A DNA stretch of 42,237 nt from Silene noctiflora (Eukaryota > Streptophyta > Magnoliopsida > Caryophyllales > Caryophyllaceae), in assembly GCA_009801015.1 (NCBI GenBank), contig VHZZ01016889.1:1-42237 (forward strand), written 5' to 3'. The notes below the pieces were generated by a model that worked only from the letters and a program-made list of their open reading frames with translations, ran no database searches and was not told where the DNA came from. Position numbers and translations under genes: made by a program. Below are positions 21,874 to 31,889 of the stretch, one piece after another. How positions within the stretch are numbered: the first letter of the stretch is position 1; each line of letters opens with the position of its first letter.

Positions 21874-23589
21874 TTAGAACTAAGAAAAGTAGTAGCAGAT
21901 AAGGTCTAAATATCTGAACGAGAGGAGTACTTGGAGCGAACGAAGAAGTGAAGTTTCGTAACGAGCGAACGTAGTCCCGAAGTGAGCCCAGAGAACCCAA
22001 AAGAGTTAGGCAGCTTTGTTAGAGTGGAATACTTGGAGCGAGAAGAAAGAGCCAGCTCTTCGTTAGGAAGTTAGAAATGGATGTTGGCGTTAGTTTGTTA
22101 TAGTAGGCTATTCTAGTAGGCAGGTAAAGTAGTTACGTATGCTACTTACTCTTTCTGATTGTTAAGACAGTTTAGGTAATTGGTGGCATGAAACGAGTTA
22201 AGTCAGTTCTTCAGTCAGAGAAAGCAATTACACGTGCTTTTTGTTCTGCTAACGGCTAAAAGCATGACTTAGTGTGAAAAGGAAGCTTTATGTGATAGGG
22301 AGTAAGTGAGCTAAAAGAAAGCATCAACGGGCTTTCGGTTATATGCGAGCTAGAAGTAAGTATGCACCCGAAAAAAGTAATTAGGACTTCTATTACTAAA
22401 CCTTTATGAGCAGAGCATGATCTCTATCGGATATGTCTTGTACAGGAAGACAACAAGCATCTTCTGAATATTATAATAAGGGATTCCCCAATGATGTCAA
22501 GGGTGACCATATTAGAATGTTGTTGGAAATCGTTTTCTTGTGTTAAAGAAAATCTACTTAATGAATGGGTATCCGCGTTTTACTTGGTTAGAGTTTGGTA
22601 AAAAAGAGTTCTCTCTAGACAGGCGTGTTATGCAGATAGTTTTTTGCTACTAGATCCATCCGGGGAAACTGGAGCTATCTTATATATGAGATATAATGTG
22701 CAATGAAAAAGACGGGCAAGGAAAAATGCATATAGAAAAAATGGATTCTTTCGGAACATAATGCCATGAGATCATACCGTTTTAAGAATACAGTAGGCGT
22801 GAAAGGCTAAAATTGCATCTGCTAGGAAACCAGCCCCGATCCCCTTCTTATAGGTAGGAGTTTACCAGAACAAGAAGCTACTAAGCAAGCAAGTGAGATC
22901 ATATAATTAATAAAGGACAGTTACTCATAAATTTCTTTCCTTTTAGAGGGGTAGGTTATTTGGCAACCTTTTACCCCTTACTATACCATATATTATAATA
23001 TTATAAAGGAATTATCTCGTAGTCCGTACACCAAAGGGGTGTTGTAGACCTTGCTGACAATTCCAAATCCTTTTCTTTCTGTCTTGCGCCTTGACAAGTG
23101 TCCGTACGGACGATCCTTTTAAGAAAGATAAAATATGAGAGCTTTATAACAACTATAAGTCAACCACTGCTCCACACTAAGAGAAGAGTCCCACTGCGTT
23201 CCTATCATCAGCCTATGATGATGCCATTCCACCCTACGATATTCGTGCATTTCATGGAACTACTCTTAGTAATCTGGAAGAAAGAGACCAAGCATAAGAA
23301 AAAAATAGATCTATTTCGCTTAAGAAAACGGATACCTCAACTCACCCAGACGATCCCTTACAAGCACTCTCTTATAATATGATAAGGCAGGGAAGACTTC
23401 AAATAAAAATTCTTCCTTATTTTTATTCAACCGATGCGCCTGTTATCAAAAAAAAAATTATTATATATAGGATGCTTCTATTTCACTACTTTAATAGCGG
23501 TATGGAGCACGTCAATCCAAAATGGCAGTTGTTTGCCACCGACAAGCTAGTTTTTATGGAAATTGAGCAAAATTTTATCTCGAAAATAG
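21874..23589. other. Gene-poor stretch
   Basis: No supported gene. Two plus-strand frames (23098-23382 and 23379-23603) follow one another with a 4-nt overlap but show no recognisable features. A short direct repeat, tacttggagcga, occurs near 21930 and 22030. Confidence 0.5.
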
Positions 23590-23889
23590 TGGGAAGCAAG
23601 TAAATCGCCTCGCCTTAGACATGTGAAGTTGGGCCAAAGACTCCTCTTTTCTTACTTTGAAACTGGAGCAGTAACTAGAGCTGTAGATTAAGTTGATACG
23701 ACGGCGATAGCTGTATCACCACTAGCACTGGCTGATGCTCCTTATACTTTAATATGCTTTAATTATAGTATAGGGATAGATGTCTGTTCCCATTCCCTCA
23801 TAAAATGCAGTTTATAGGCGATGGTAGAATTTTTAACCTATGTTACTGCGTTAGCAGGAGTAGCCACTGTAATGGAAGCTATACTATAG
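23590..23889 (+). pseudogene. Coding-like frame with two in-frame stops
   Basis: One register stays protein-like for 99 codons except for TAA (23689-23691) and TAG (23815-23817), and it ends at TAG. The parts read ...FETGAVTRAVD, then VDTTAIAVSPLALADAPYTL..., then AMVEFLTYVTALAGVATVME.... The middle and last parts are rich in Ala, Val and Thr. No start codon at the left end; the frame opens after a TAG. It could be a decayed gene or chance. The hairpin at 23948-23975 lies about 60 nt downstream. Confidence 0.22.
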
Positions 23890-23947
23890 AAAGTTCTCAC
23901 TCCAAGAGCTTCTCTTACTCTATGGGCAAATCCTTACACTTATAAGG

Positions 23948-23975
23948 AAGTTCACTTACAAGCAAAAGTGAACTT
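23948..23975. repeat. Stem-loop: 10-bp stem, 8-nt loop
   Basis: aagttcactt (23948-23957) and aagtgaactt (23966-23975) are perfect reverse complements with an 8-nt loop, followed by a T-rich stretch. It could stabilise a transcript end from the left, where the broken frame 23590-23889 lies. In plant mitochondria such hairpins act in 3'-end processing rather than termination. Confidence 0.55.
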
Positions 23976-24728
23976 TTATATTAAATATTATATGTATTTG
24001 CTTTTTTATTTGATTTTACAACAACTGGCGTTGTTTACTTGGCAGAAAAGTTTTTCTTCATTAGAGAAGACCTTTACACGTTAACCCGTGTTACTAAGAA
24101 TAAGAGCGAAATACTCTACTATAAAAATCTGGGTGGACAAGAAGATTGATTTCCCGATAGAAGATAGGTTTCAGACAACAAAAAAAAAAGTTTCATTTAC
24201 TAGGTGTTTTTCGGTATCGCCCTGTTTTTTTTCTAAAACTTAAAAACTATTTATAGTATATTACGAAGTTCAAAATTGGCATCTATTTTTGACTAGCCAA
24301 AGGGCCCACTTTTAAAGTCTTTTGATGCCCGAAAACCCCGAAAAAGCTGCAGCAAACAAGGATAAGGCGAGCAAGCTTAGACAGATATGGGAAAGGGCAG
24401 GACAGGCAGTCCAGTCTTAGAGACCGATAATCTTACAGTTAACTTGGGAACATCCGACTTAGATCCAGACCAGGAGGCGATTAGGTAACAAAAGTACCAG
24501 CCGAAGGCGAGGCATCAGAACAATCAGAGGGGGTAGCCCCAGAAGAAGCAGATCCCATACCTGTTATCTTTATGAAGGACAAAGCCAGTCGAAGCGTTTG
24601 GTGGTAAAATTGCTGGTGATCGGGTTGCCGGGGCCTTTTCCGAAACGAATAAAGCGAATGTAATACTTGGCGGCAGTTTCCGAACAATTGAGTCTGCAAG
24701 ACAGCTTTCGATTGCTGGGTTGGTGACC

Positions 24729-24780
24729 AAGATGCTTTCCTACATCACTTAAAAATAGTAAGGTAAACGTGCTTTAGTGG
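24729..24780 (+). repeat. Duplicated module end, copy 1 (copy 2 at 25382-25421)
   Basis: aagatgctttcctacatcac here against aagctgctgtcctacgtcac in copy 2. After an 11-nt insertion in copy 1 both continue with aaggtaaac and end in agtgg. The substitutions keep similar residues (KMLSYIT, KLLSYVT), so the copies probably diverged while coding. Confidence 0.5.
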
Positions 24781-24896
24781 AACGAGTGTAGTTCCGGAAA
24801 AAACCTAAGATTTGCAGGATAGCAGGAGACATGTTGGGAAGGATTCTCGCGACTGGAACCCGTGCAGCAATGACAATTGTAAGCTTGTTGCTTAAA

Positions 24897-24926
24897 TCAA
24901 AAACAGAGTGTGATCCTGGCTCAGAA
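24897..24926 (+). other. Short match to the 5' end of small-subunit rRNA
   Basis: 24905-24924 differs by one base from the conserved sequence near the 5' end of bacterial 16S and plant mitochondrial 18S rRNA (AGAGTTTGATCCTGGCTCAG in the consensus; here g replaces the third T of the TTT). The flanking tcaaaa and gaa also resemble the plant mitochondrial gene. The similarity ends there, so this is no rRNA gene. The match lies inside a coding-like frame (KTECDPGSEH). A chance 19-of-20 match is very unlikely; a micro-fragment copied from rrn18 is the simplest reading. Confidence 0.5.
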
Positions 24927-25689
24927 CATAGGTGTGTTGACGGCAACTGGGCCTGGTTCCAAGGTACAGGAATGGCACTTTATATTCTGGGGTGATTACA
25001 CGGTAACAATTGGGATAAGAAGCATTACCCATAGTAGATGAGCCCAGGTACGAGGTAAATGAGTTCGAAAAAGAAGCATCCCCGCTGCAGGTATACCTAT
25101 AACTGTCAGTCTAAGAAACCAAAGTGGATGATGAACCCGAAGCCGATAAAGCTCTTGCAGAAGACAAAGCTTTTAATGTCGACGAAGCTTCTAGAGAAAG
25201 AATTTCAAAGCCAGCTTTTGATACTGGAGTTTTTGGAAAGACAGGTCCCATTTCCTTAATATATCCATACCCACCCTTGTTTAATAGAGAGGACCTTTAC
25301 TACGACTTATATTATATGACTTATAAGTTATGGGTGAGTTATGGGCAGAACGTCAATGAGTCAAGGCGAGGGATTGCGGCTAAGCTGCTGTCCTACGTCA
25401 CAAGGTAAACTTTCTCAGTGGCCTCTTCGTACAATAAAAACCTCCGGGAGGAGGGCCCTTGAAGTGAAGGGAAAGAAAGATCTTGCAGCAAGTTTTTAAG
25501 GGAGCGAATGTACCGTTAAGGGAGTTTACTGACTCGAGAGAGAGAGAGCGAGCCGGAAAGACCGTTTTCCATGTATTTGACATGACTCAAACTCTTGGAG
25601 GGTTCCTTTTCTGATGAAGCTAAATGAATAGTTTACCCCAAATAAAAGATTGGTTTGAACATCAAACTATGCATTTAACAATTTTCCCG

Positions 25690-25932
25690 TTACGTTACTA
25701 AGACATCCGCGTCAATTTCTTGAATTCTTGCCGCATTCACATTTAAAGTGTGGATTTTAAACCTCATATTCTTTCTTGAGATTTGAAGCATTGAGATCTT
25801 AATCCTAAAACGTGGCTCAGAGACGGCATATTTTAAGAGAAGGAGGGCCTTCTTGCCCCCCTCGGTAGGGAATACCTTTGCCCAGTTAAGTACGCTTTGA
25901 CTCCTTAAAGATTGATCCAAATCCACATTCAC
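25690..25932 (-). CDS. Hypothetical 80-aa open frame, acidic C-terminus
   Basis: The start is a non-ATG codon just after the previous stop. The first half is basic to neutral (DQSLRSQSVLNWAKVFPTEG), then KISMLQISRKNMRFKIHTLN, and the tail NVNAARIQEIDADVLVT before TAA. The NVN and IDAD elements recall the acidic frames at 15600, 20238 and 27258. It lies just downstream of, and opposite to, the decayed region 24325-25408. No family recognised. Confidence 0.2.
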   Translation of the reverse strand: MNVDLDQSLRSQSVLNWAKVFPTEGGKKALLLLKYAVSEPRFRIKISMLQISRKNMRFKIHTLNVNAARIQEIDADVLVT

Positions 25933-26755
25933 AGATTAAGCTCTTTCCCAAGCAGCAGCTGGTCGAATAGTGCACCCTTGAAAATTTCCTTTGAGGGGTT
26001 AGGTTCTTGACTTGACCCACCATTACAGGTACTGGCAGGAAGAGATGGTTCACCATCTTGCTTGATAGAGTTTCTGGTCTGATAGAACTCTTGCTGAAGT
26101 TAGTAGTTGAGGAAAACTAGTTTCTTAGCCGTTACCAGCCAACCCATCTAAGGAAGTTAGTCTCTAGGTTCAAACAAACCCGTTTAGCAAATTGCATTAG
26201 TCTTTACTTTCCAGTCCAGCTAAGATCTAATAAAAACTCTTGCTATCGAGCATCAAGGTATTGTAAAAACCTATCCCGGTCGATCTATAGGGCCCCTGCC
26301 GCACAACCTAACACTATCTTCGTAGTGGAACTTTTTTTTTTCTTTTTAAACGCGCTTTACTTTCTAATTGTATTTTGTGAATTTGATTGGGCTTCGTCTT
26401 CCTAAAAAAAGGATAGGTGTGGAACCCATGAAAGACATACCAACCCTAGATATACGAGGGCTTTAAGGTTTTTTTCTATCAAAGAAGCAATTCACACAAT
26501 GTCATTTCCCTTCCGTCGGTTCAGAAAGCTGTGCATGATTAAATTGTGGAGGTTCGTGAAAAGACTTTCTTACTGCTCCTAAGAAAACAACAATCTTACT
26601 TCTAACAGAGCGTGAGGATTTGAAATAACTGACCTTGCTACTTACTCCTCCCTCTGGTTCTAATAAAACTAAAAACTACTTTAACGTATTTACTTACCTG
26701 CTCAGACGGAGCTCGTTTTTTCCTTTTCTAGAAAAAGGAGTACTACGGAATTCCA
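25933..26755. other. Gene-free stretch
   Basis: No supported gene. A T-rich run lies near 26330-26345. Confidence 0.5.
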
Positions 26756-26983
26756 GTGGTTGGTGTATACGTATCCTTGGTTGGCGTACAAGGACGGCAA
26801 GCCGCAAGACCGACCCTACCTTATGCGCTCATTCACATCTTTCGCTCCTTCGTTCGGGAAGGATGTTTTCTTCTTGAACGTCTCGTTTCGATGTCCCGTA
26901 AACGACCCTTGGGAAGATCTGTCCTCGAGGTTTTAGTAAATCCACTTACTAAGTTTGTTATGATAAATGAGGCTAAGCATTGA
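26756..26983 (+). CDS. Hypothetical 75-aa basic open frame
   Basis: GTG start; internal ATG codons at residues 46 and 69. A hydrophobic start (VGVYVSLVGV) is followed by an Arg-rich amphipathic body (RQAARPTLPYALIHIFRSFV, then ERLVSMSRKRPLGRSVLEVL). An overlapping frame (26635-26877) in another register is less orderly and is left out. No family recognised. Confidence 0.16.
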   Translation: MVGVYVSLVGVQGRQAARPTLPYALIHIFRSFVREGCFLLERLVSMSRKRPLGRSVLEVLVNPLTKFVMINEAKH

Positions 26984-27257
26984 ACCTACTTTATTTCTTT
27001 TGCTTTTTCTCGGCAATGACATGAACTTATTAATAACATAGCTTTTAACGCTTGCATGTTATGGACAGAGCATGCCCTTTGACTAAGCATGGTCCCACAA
27101 CTGCAAGGGCAACTCCTTTACACCGCTGCGTATTGACAGCATGCATGTTAAGGATATTAATTCCTCGTAACTCGCGCTATTATGAATTAATGTTCTTCTA
27201 TTCTTATAGTTTGTCTCATTATTGGTTTCCTAGGAATATCCGTCCAAAAGTCTGAAT
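26984..27257. other. Gene-free stretch
   Basis: One non-ATG frame at 27052-27255 without recognisable features. The word gcatgttatgg near 27055 recurs in altered form (gcatgttaagg) near 27143. Confidence 0.45.
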
Positions 27258-27383
27258 TTATCCATGATCATCAACAAAAGCTGCTTCTTCGTTGACATTG
27301 ATTACAGCTTCGATCGGAAGAACTTCCTCGATTGTATTGGCTTATTCCTTAAGATCCTTTTTGTACTCGTATTCAGATGCCAT
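27258..27383 (-). pseudogene. Acidic ATG frame with one in-frame TAA
   Basis: MASEYEYKKDLKE, then TAA, then in the same register ANTIEEVLPIEAVINVNEEA followed by AFVDDHG and TAA. The ending EAAFVDDHG aligns with EAALADDG at the end of the frame 38844-39236 at DNA level too: gaagcagcttt is identical and 21 of 24 compared bases agree, allowing one extra codon here. NVNEEA also resembles NVDEEG at 20238-20459. The shape (acidic, internal stop, acidic tail, stop) repeats that of 20238-20459. Confidence 0.27.
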
Positions 27384-28233
27384 TTTCGTTTGAATAAAAC
27401 AGGGGACGGGCCCCTTATGAGGGTCCTCTTTTCTTCATGGCTTTCGCAAGGCTTTTTTCCCTATACCCAATGCATGTGCCGTCCTAGCTCTAGGTAGGAG
27501 GTTCCTCTTGATTATCAACTTCTGTTTCACTTTTTTATTTGTGACTTGCTTCGCATCTTGCTCGTTTCATCTCTACAACAAGAGATTGACTGCAAATGAC
27601 AAATACCTAATAGATAGAAAGGGAATATAAGATTACGCTATCACTCTAGTATATAAGAGGTGCTCCCCCTTCCTTGCCCATCAAACGGCGTAAACGGGCT
27701 TAAACACTTAATTAAAGTATAAATTAGATAAGAAGACGTAATACAATCACAATCTTCATACACGAACTTCTCCTCGATAAGGACAGTCTCTTTCGACTGT
27801 CAATTACAGGTGCTCCGTCTTCTCGTTACACATGTTTTACCCAATTAGCGTGCTGCGGATATTTTGCTATATTACTCACTTCAGAATTAGGCTCACTTCT
27901 TCGTTAGGAAGATCAACATGAATTGCCTGAGTTTGTCCTATTTCAAGATCAAGATAGGATTGCACATGGGTGTGGTGTAAGGACGGTAGTACTTCCTTTC
28001 TTACTAAAATAATCATTAACTTAACATGGAGCGCCCGTTAACGAGAAAGATCTTGTTAGAGCTCAATAAACGTAAGTAAGCTACTAAGCTTAATCGGAAG
28101 ATACATCTCCTATTGATGCTTATGCTAGAGTAAAGGATCTATCCCATTACTATCGATAATAAAGAATGTCAAACTTGCATACCCCCACCATGTATATTAT
28201 ACGAGTCCTGCTATTAATTCCGGAAGTCACTTA
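27384..28233. other. Gene-free stretch
   Basis: Nothing recognisable; AT-rich near 27700-27730. Confidence 0.5.
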
Positions 28234-28587
28234 TTATGAGACGTTCGAAGACGAGTAAATGGCGCAGTTGTTATAGTAGAGCGGGCACAAAGTAGGTAGT
28301 GAACTGACTGTTACGGATAGAATGCCTTTGTTATATTCTAATATAAGTAGGACTTCCGTAGCGAACGAGTGAAACATGTGTAGCGAGTAGTTAAGTAAGA
28401 TATTACAAAAAAACCTGGGACGTTTAGTATAAGAAAAATTTAAGTTAGTTAGAGAAGCTCCTCCTTGAGAAGATTTTTTTCTTTTGTGTAATAAGGCAGC
28501 CGCCCCCTTTATATGCATCCGCGTTTCATACCTTTTGTCACTGGATGTATCGGATGTAACCGCTTTACCCAATGCGTCTGTGGACAT
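28234..28587 (-). CDS. Hypothetical 117-aa open frame with ATG start
   Basis: One of the few long frames with a true ATG start. The N-terminal third is hydrophilic and protein-like (MSTDALGKAVTSDTSSDKRY, then a basic HKRKKSSQGG near residues 34-43). The rest is Tyr/Leu/Ser-rich and weakly hydrophobic (LLNYSLHMFHSFATEVLLIL near residues 63-82). No conserved domain and no piece of a standard mitochondrial gene is visible, so it does not look like a typical chimeric CMS gene, though one membrane segment is possible. Confidence 0.22.
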   Translation of the reverse strand: MSTDALGKAVTSDTSSDKRYETRMHIKGAAALLHKRKKSSQGGASLTNLNFSYTKRPRFFCNILLNYSLHMFHSFATEVLLILEYNKGILSVTVSSLPTLCPLYYNNCAIYSSSNVS

Positions 28588-28692
28588 GCTAGAAAGTAAT
28601 AAAAAACAAGAACATTTTTTATGATATTAATTAATACAAGTTAATTTATCCTTAAATGCTGACACACTAACAACAGGTTAATGGCTTCCGAA

Positions 28693-28714
28693 ACTTAGGT
28701 TTACGTGGGACCCC
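28693..28714 (+). repeat. 22-bp direct repeat, copy 1
   Basis: Identical to 29054-29075, begins acttaggtttacg and ends gggacccc. The copies are 361 bp apart in the same orientation. Flanks differ, so this is a short dispersed repeat rather than a tandem array. Confidence 0.85.
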
Positions 28715-29053
28715 TTCCTCCCTGCTTGTCTGATAGTAGAGGATGCTATCTACGCCCTTGCCACTTGAAGTACTGGTTCTTTAAGTGCGATTCTTAAATA
28801 TGAGAAGTTATGCCCATGCGCCTATAGTATAGATACGTCATAACCCGAGACATCCCCTGTGGCATCAGTAATAAAAGAGGCAGGATCTTTTGTCATTTAT
28901 TTATATAGGTGAATATCTTTAGCTCCATATACAAGGAAATCAAGGATGTGTACGCCTTAGCTACCCTCTCAAATGCTTTTATCCTATATAAACTAAGCAT
29001 TCGTGGGTCCTGTTGTCCATTCAGATAGAAAGCACGTTCGCTCTTAGTAAAAG

Positions 29054-29075
29054 ACTTAGGTTTACGTGGGACCCC
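29054..29075 (+). repeat. 22-bp direct repeat, copy 2
   Basis: Second copy of the repeat at 28693-28714, all 22 bases identical. Confidence 0.85.
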
Positions 29076-30629
29076 ATGACCGTTCCAATGTTTATGAAGA
29101 TCCAGAAACTTATGTATGTGAAAGTGTTCACCCTAAAACTAGCTTCTAAAGAAGAAGTCTTTCCCGGGGTTGGAACAATTACAATCTAGTAAGTAATATA
29201 GAAGACTCTCAGTCAACAGTAGGTAAACAAAAGTTAGACTCTATGGTAGTAACGAGGTAAGTGGGTCAATACGTCCATACCAATGCAGCGCATTAGGAAT
29301 ATAAGTTGTTCTTCAAGAGATTCATACAGCAGCATTCTTCTAAGTTAATGTAGAACAAGGATATCCTTTATGACGTCTATTGTTTAAGAAGTTAACCTAG
29401 ATTAATAGGGGTAGTAGAATTTCCTATATCTAAATCTAATGAACAACGCAAAATCTTACCTTTACTATCTTCGATTGGGCGCTAAGTCTGCCAAGCGCAC
29501 TTTTTTTTACCGTCTCCTTTTTTCTAGTATAATTTAAAGGCTGCACTTGCTCTAACAGAAGGATGGACTACTTTACTATATGATAATCCTTCTGGATAAT
29601 AAGATTAACTTCTCTACTGAACACTTTTTGTATATTTAAGTTCTAGCTTTATATCGGATGAGAAATACTTGGTGCATTATACCTGTGATTTCGACAGAAA
29701 AGACTTTAATTAATATCATACCTATCCTACTTAATTGTAAGAAAGACTAAAATACTGAGGTAGCGTTAGTTAGCGTGGAAGATTGGCTCACGATCCAGCC
29801 GCGGATGTATATTAGCTAGTAGAGTTGCTTCTTATCCTATAGTAGGAAAGATCATACTTTTTATTCTTAATTCGCTTTCCAAGTAAAGCTAGCTACTACT
29901 TGTCGCGCGAAACTTCTCCAGTGAACATTTTCAAACAGGAAGGGTCCTATGAAACTGATGAAAGACGTAAGTGCATTTGTTCGAAACATAAGTAGAGTTC
30001 TTTGCTTTTTTTTTTTCAAGAAGAGAGGCAGCTTGCTCCTAAACTATAGCTGCAGAAAATAGAGTAAGGGCGGGTGCATAAGTACGAATCTTCGGCTTAG
30101 TAGTAGTTTACTTTACACCTATGTATTAATCTCTTTCTCTATAACATATCAGATGGATGGGCAAGCTCGGAAGAAAGCAAAGCACTATAATCTTTTTCTT
30201 GTTAACAGTGAAGCCTTAACTAAAAGCATGTAGCTAGAAGTCCTTCTATCTGATTGGATACCCGATCCTAGCGGACAGATGCCAAACTCTAAGACAAGAG
30301 ATCAGGTTTAGTCCTCCAACCCTCAATTTAAAAGAACATTGGGTTTTTATTGGCACAATTGGCACACACAATTGGCAGCACTTCTATTTTTACAAATTTC
30401 ATAGAGAGTTACACTAAAAGACCCCAAAACAGGAGGGTCGACCTTTTTTCCCTCCCAAAACTACGCACCAACCATAGAAATTGAGGTTGGCAGTTCATGG
30501 TTTGTTTGATGGAGACAGTGAGGTACTACTAGTCGTCAGCGAGAGGTCGCTTTACCACCAACAACTGCGGCTAGACTAGCTGAGTGGGTACCAGGTGAGG
30601 GCCAACTCGTAAGAAAATAATACTTTCAA

Positions 30630-30658
30630 ATACCGTCTGTGATTCACGGGTCTTCGAT
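30630..30658 (+). repeat. Imperfect 29-bp dispersed repeat, copy 1
   Basis: Matches 38542-38570 at 25 of 29 positions; both contain the word tctgtgat and end in ttcgat. Same orientation, 7.9 kb apart. Confidence 0.6.
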
Positions 30659-30802
30659 CGCTCAGGAAACCCTCTCACTTTACTATCACTTTGTAATAAG
30701 AATTCCTACCAAAAAACGCGGGATTCATTAAAAAAGGGATGTCCGATTTGGCCAATCTAGTACTAAAAGTGACTTAATAACTGAAATCCTTGCGTCTATT
30801 GA

Positions 30803-31069
30803 AAAATAAGACGTAGCAGTTCCGTTTTCAAACTCCAAAGGGAAGCGCCTGGCCCACCAAATAAGAAAGCAAAGAAAGCAGCTCAAGCCAAAGCAAACGT
30901 AATTGAAGACAAGAAAACGGGTAAAAGTGAAAAGAAAGATCTCTTTCTTCCCAAAGAAAGTCGTAATCTTTTGAGACGTGTGGAACGCAAACTTACTAGT
31001 TTAACCAAAACGCGGTTGGACTACCAGCTGTTGGCATGTCGTTTTGTTATGCCATGGCAGCAGCATTAA
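30803..31069 (+). CDS. 88-codon open frame without start, Lys-rich
   Basis: Open from a TGA (30800-30802) to TAA with no usable ATG; the only Met is six residues from the end. It is strongly protein-like: EAPGPPNKKAKKAAQAKANV, then a KKTGKSEKKDLFLPKESRN stretch, then RRVERKLTSLTKTRLDYQLL. The Lys/Ala segment followed by an Arg-rich helix suggests nucleic-acid binding in general terms only. A second frame in another register starts at ATG 31054 (MAAALRRNYRIVLPAPSFAH) and ends at 31122, so a frameshift near 31055 could have joined them. It may be a fragment lacking its 5' part. Confidence 0.25.
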   Translation, partial: KIRRSSSVFKLQREAPGPPNKKAKKAAQAKANVIEDKKTGKSEKKDLFLPKESRNLLRRVERKLTSLTKTRLDYQLLACRFVMPWQQH

Positions 31070-31122
31070 GGCGTAACTATCGTATCGTACTCCCAGCGCC
31101 CTCTTTTGCTCATGGTATGTGA

Positions 31123-31889
31123 CTCTGAGGCGCACCCCAAAGTGGCCTCTTTTATAAATGAGGAAAACCCCCTCTAGTCAAAGGAAGTTAAGAAAGCAGC
31201 TTTCCCATAAAATTAAATAAGGCAAAAAAGAGAAAAACTTCTTCCCCAGTCCATTCTACTTGTTTCCTTGAATGTAATAATTCTTTATAATACAAGTTAT
31301 ACCCCCCTTAAAAGCGTATCAGGACGAAACCAGATATGCAGCCGACCAGTCAAGCCAAGCGTGGTCCAAGCACCGGAGTCACTGGGAAAGTGCGATTGCG
31401 CCTTAGCAGAGACCTGAAAGACTCAACTAGCGGGACCAGCTATTGATGTTGCAAGTTAGATGTTGGAACGAGTCTAATGTCTATAGATACTAGAGCGTTA
31501 GGGCGAGGCATGGAATGAGCGCGGCACCTATCCTCTAATTTTCTGAGACTTCTTACAGGTGGAGGAATCACGGTGAAAGGAAGAAAGGTAGGAAAGTCCT
31601 AGGGCAGCTACTTATGCTCATGTCTCTTTTACTCGGACTGTCCATGCGACTCCCCCATCTGTCTTTCACTCTGAGGGCACTTGCTCAGTTCTTTCTTATT
31701 ATGATTGTGGAACGTCTTTCGCCCACCTTCGTTGGCTTGCAGTAAAGTTTTGTTCGAAGAAGGCTACCTTGAAGCTAAGATGGGCGGTCTCCGCTTAGTG
31801 ATATAAAAGGGCAGGGTTGGTATTCTAGGTGTATAAGAAAGTAGACCCTTTCTTGTCCTCTAACATAAAAACCCGTTGCATCTTATGAA
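31123..31889. other. Gene-free stretch
   Basis: No supported gene or RNA recognised. 31320-31440 is GC-richer than its surroundings, but I find no tRNA or rRNA match in it. Confidence 0.45.

Larger units (their letters stand above)
24325..25408 (+). pseudogene. Decayed coding region, ~1.1 kb, with internal duplication
   Basis: Plus-strand coding-like pieces follow one another in changing registers, each ended by a stop: 24325-24420 (MPENPEKAAANKDKASKLRQ..., ATG start), 24414-24488 (...NLGTSDLDPDQEAIR), 24485-24607 (VTKVPAEGEASEQSEGVAPE...), 24597-24752 (FGGKIAGDRVAGAFSETNKA..., ending KMLSYIT), 24792-24995 (contains RIAGDMLGRILATGTRAAM), 25019-25102 (EALPIVDEPRYEVNEFEKEA...) and 25124-25408 (DDEPEADKALAEDKAFNVDE..., ending AAKLLSYVTR). 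The shared endings KMLSYIT and KLLSYVTR are also similar in DNA (17 of 20 bases, 24729-24748 against 25382-25401), followed by a shared aaggtaaac. This indicates a duplicated module broken by indels. I recognise no family; the product would be acidic to neutral and soluble. Confidence 0.35.
28588..30802. other. Long gene-free stretch
   Basis: No supported gene over 2.2 kb. It contains the 22-bp direct repeat pair (28693-28714 and 29054-29075) and one member of the imperfect 29-bp repeat (30630-30658). Confidence 0.55.
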
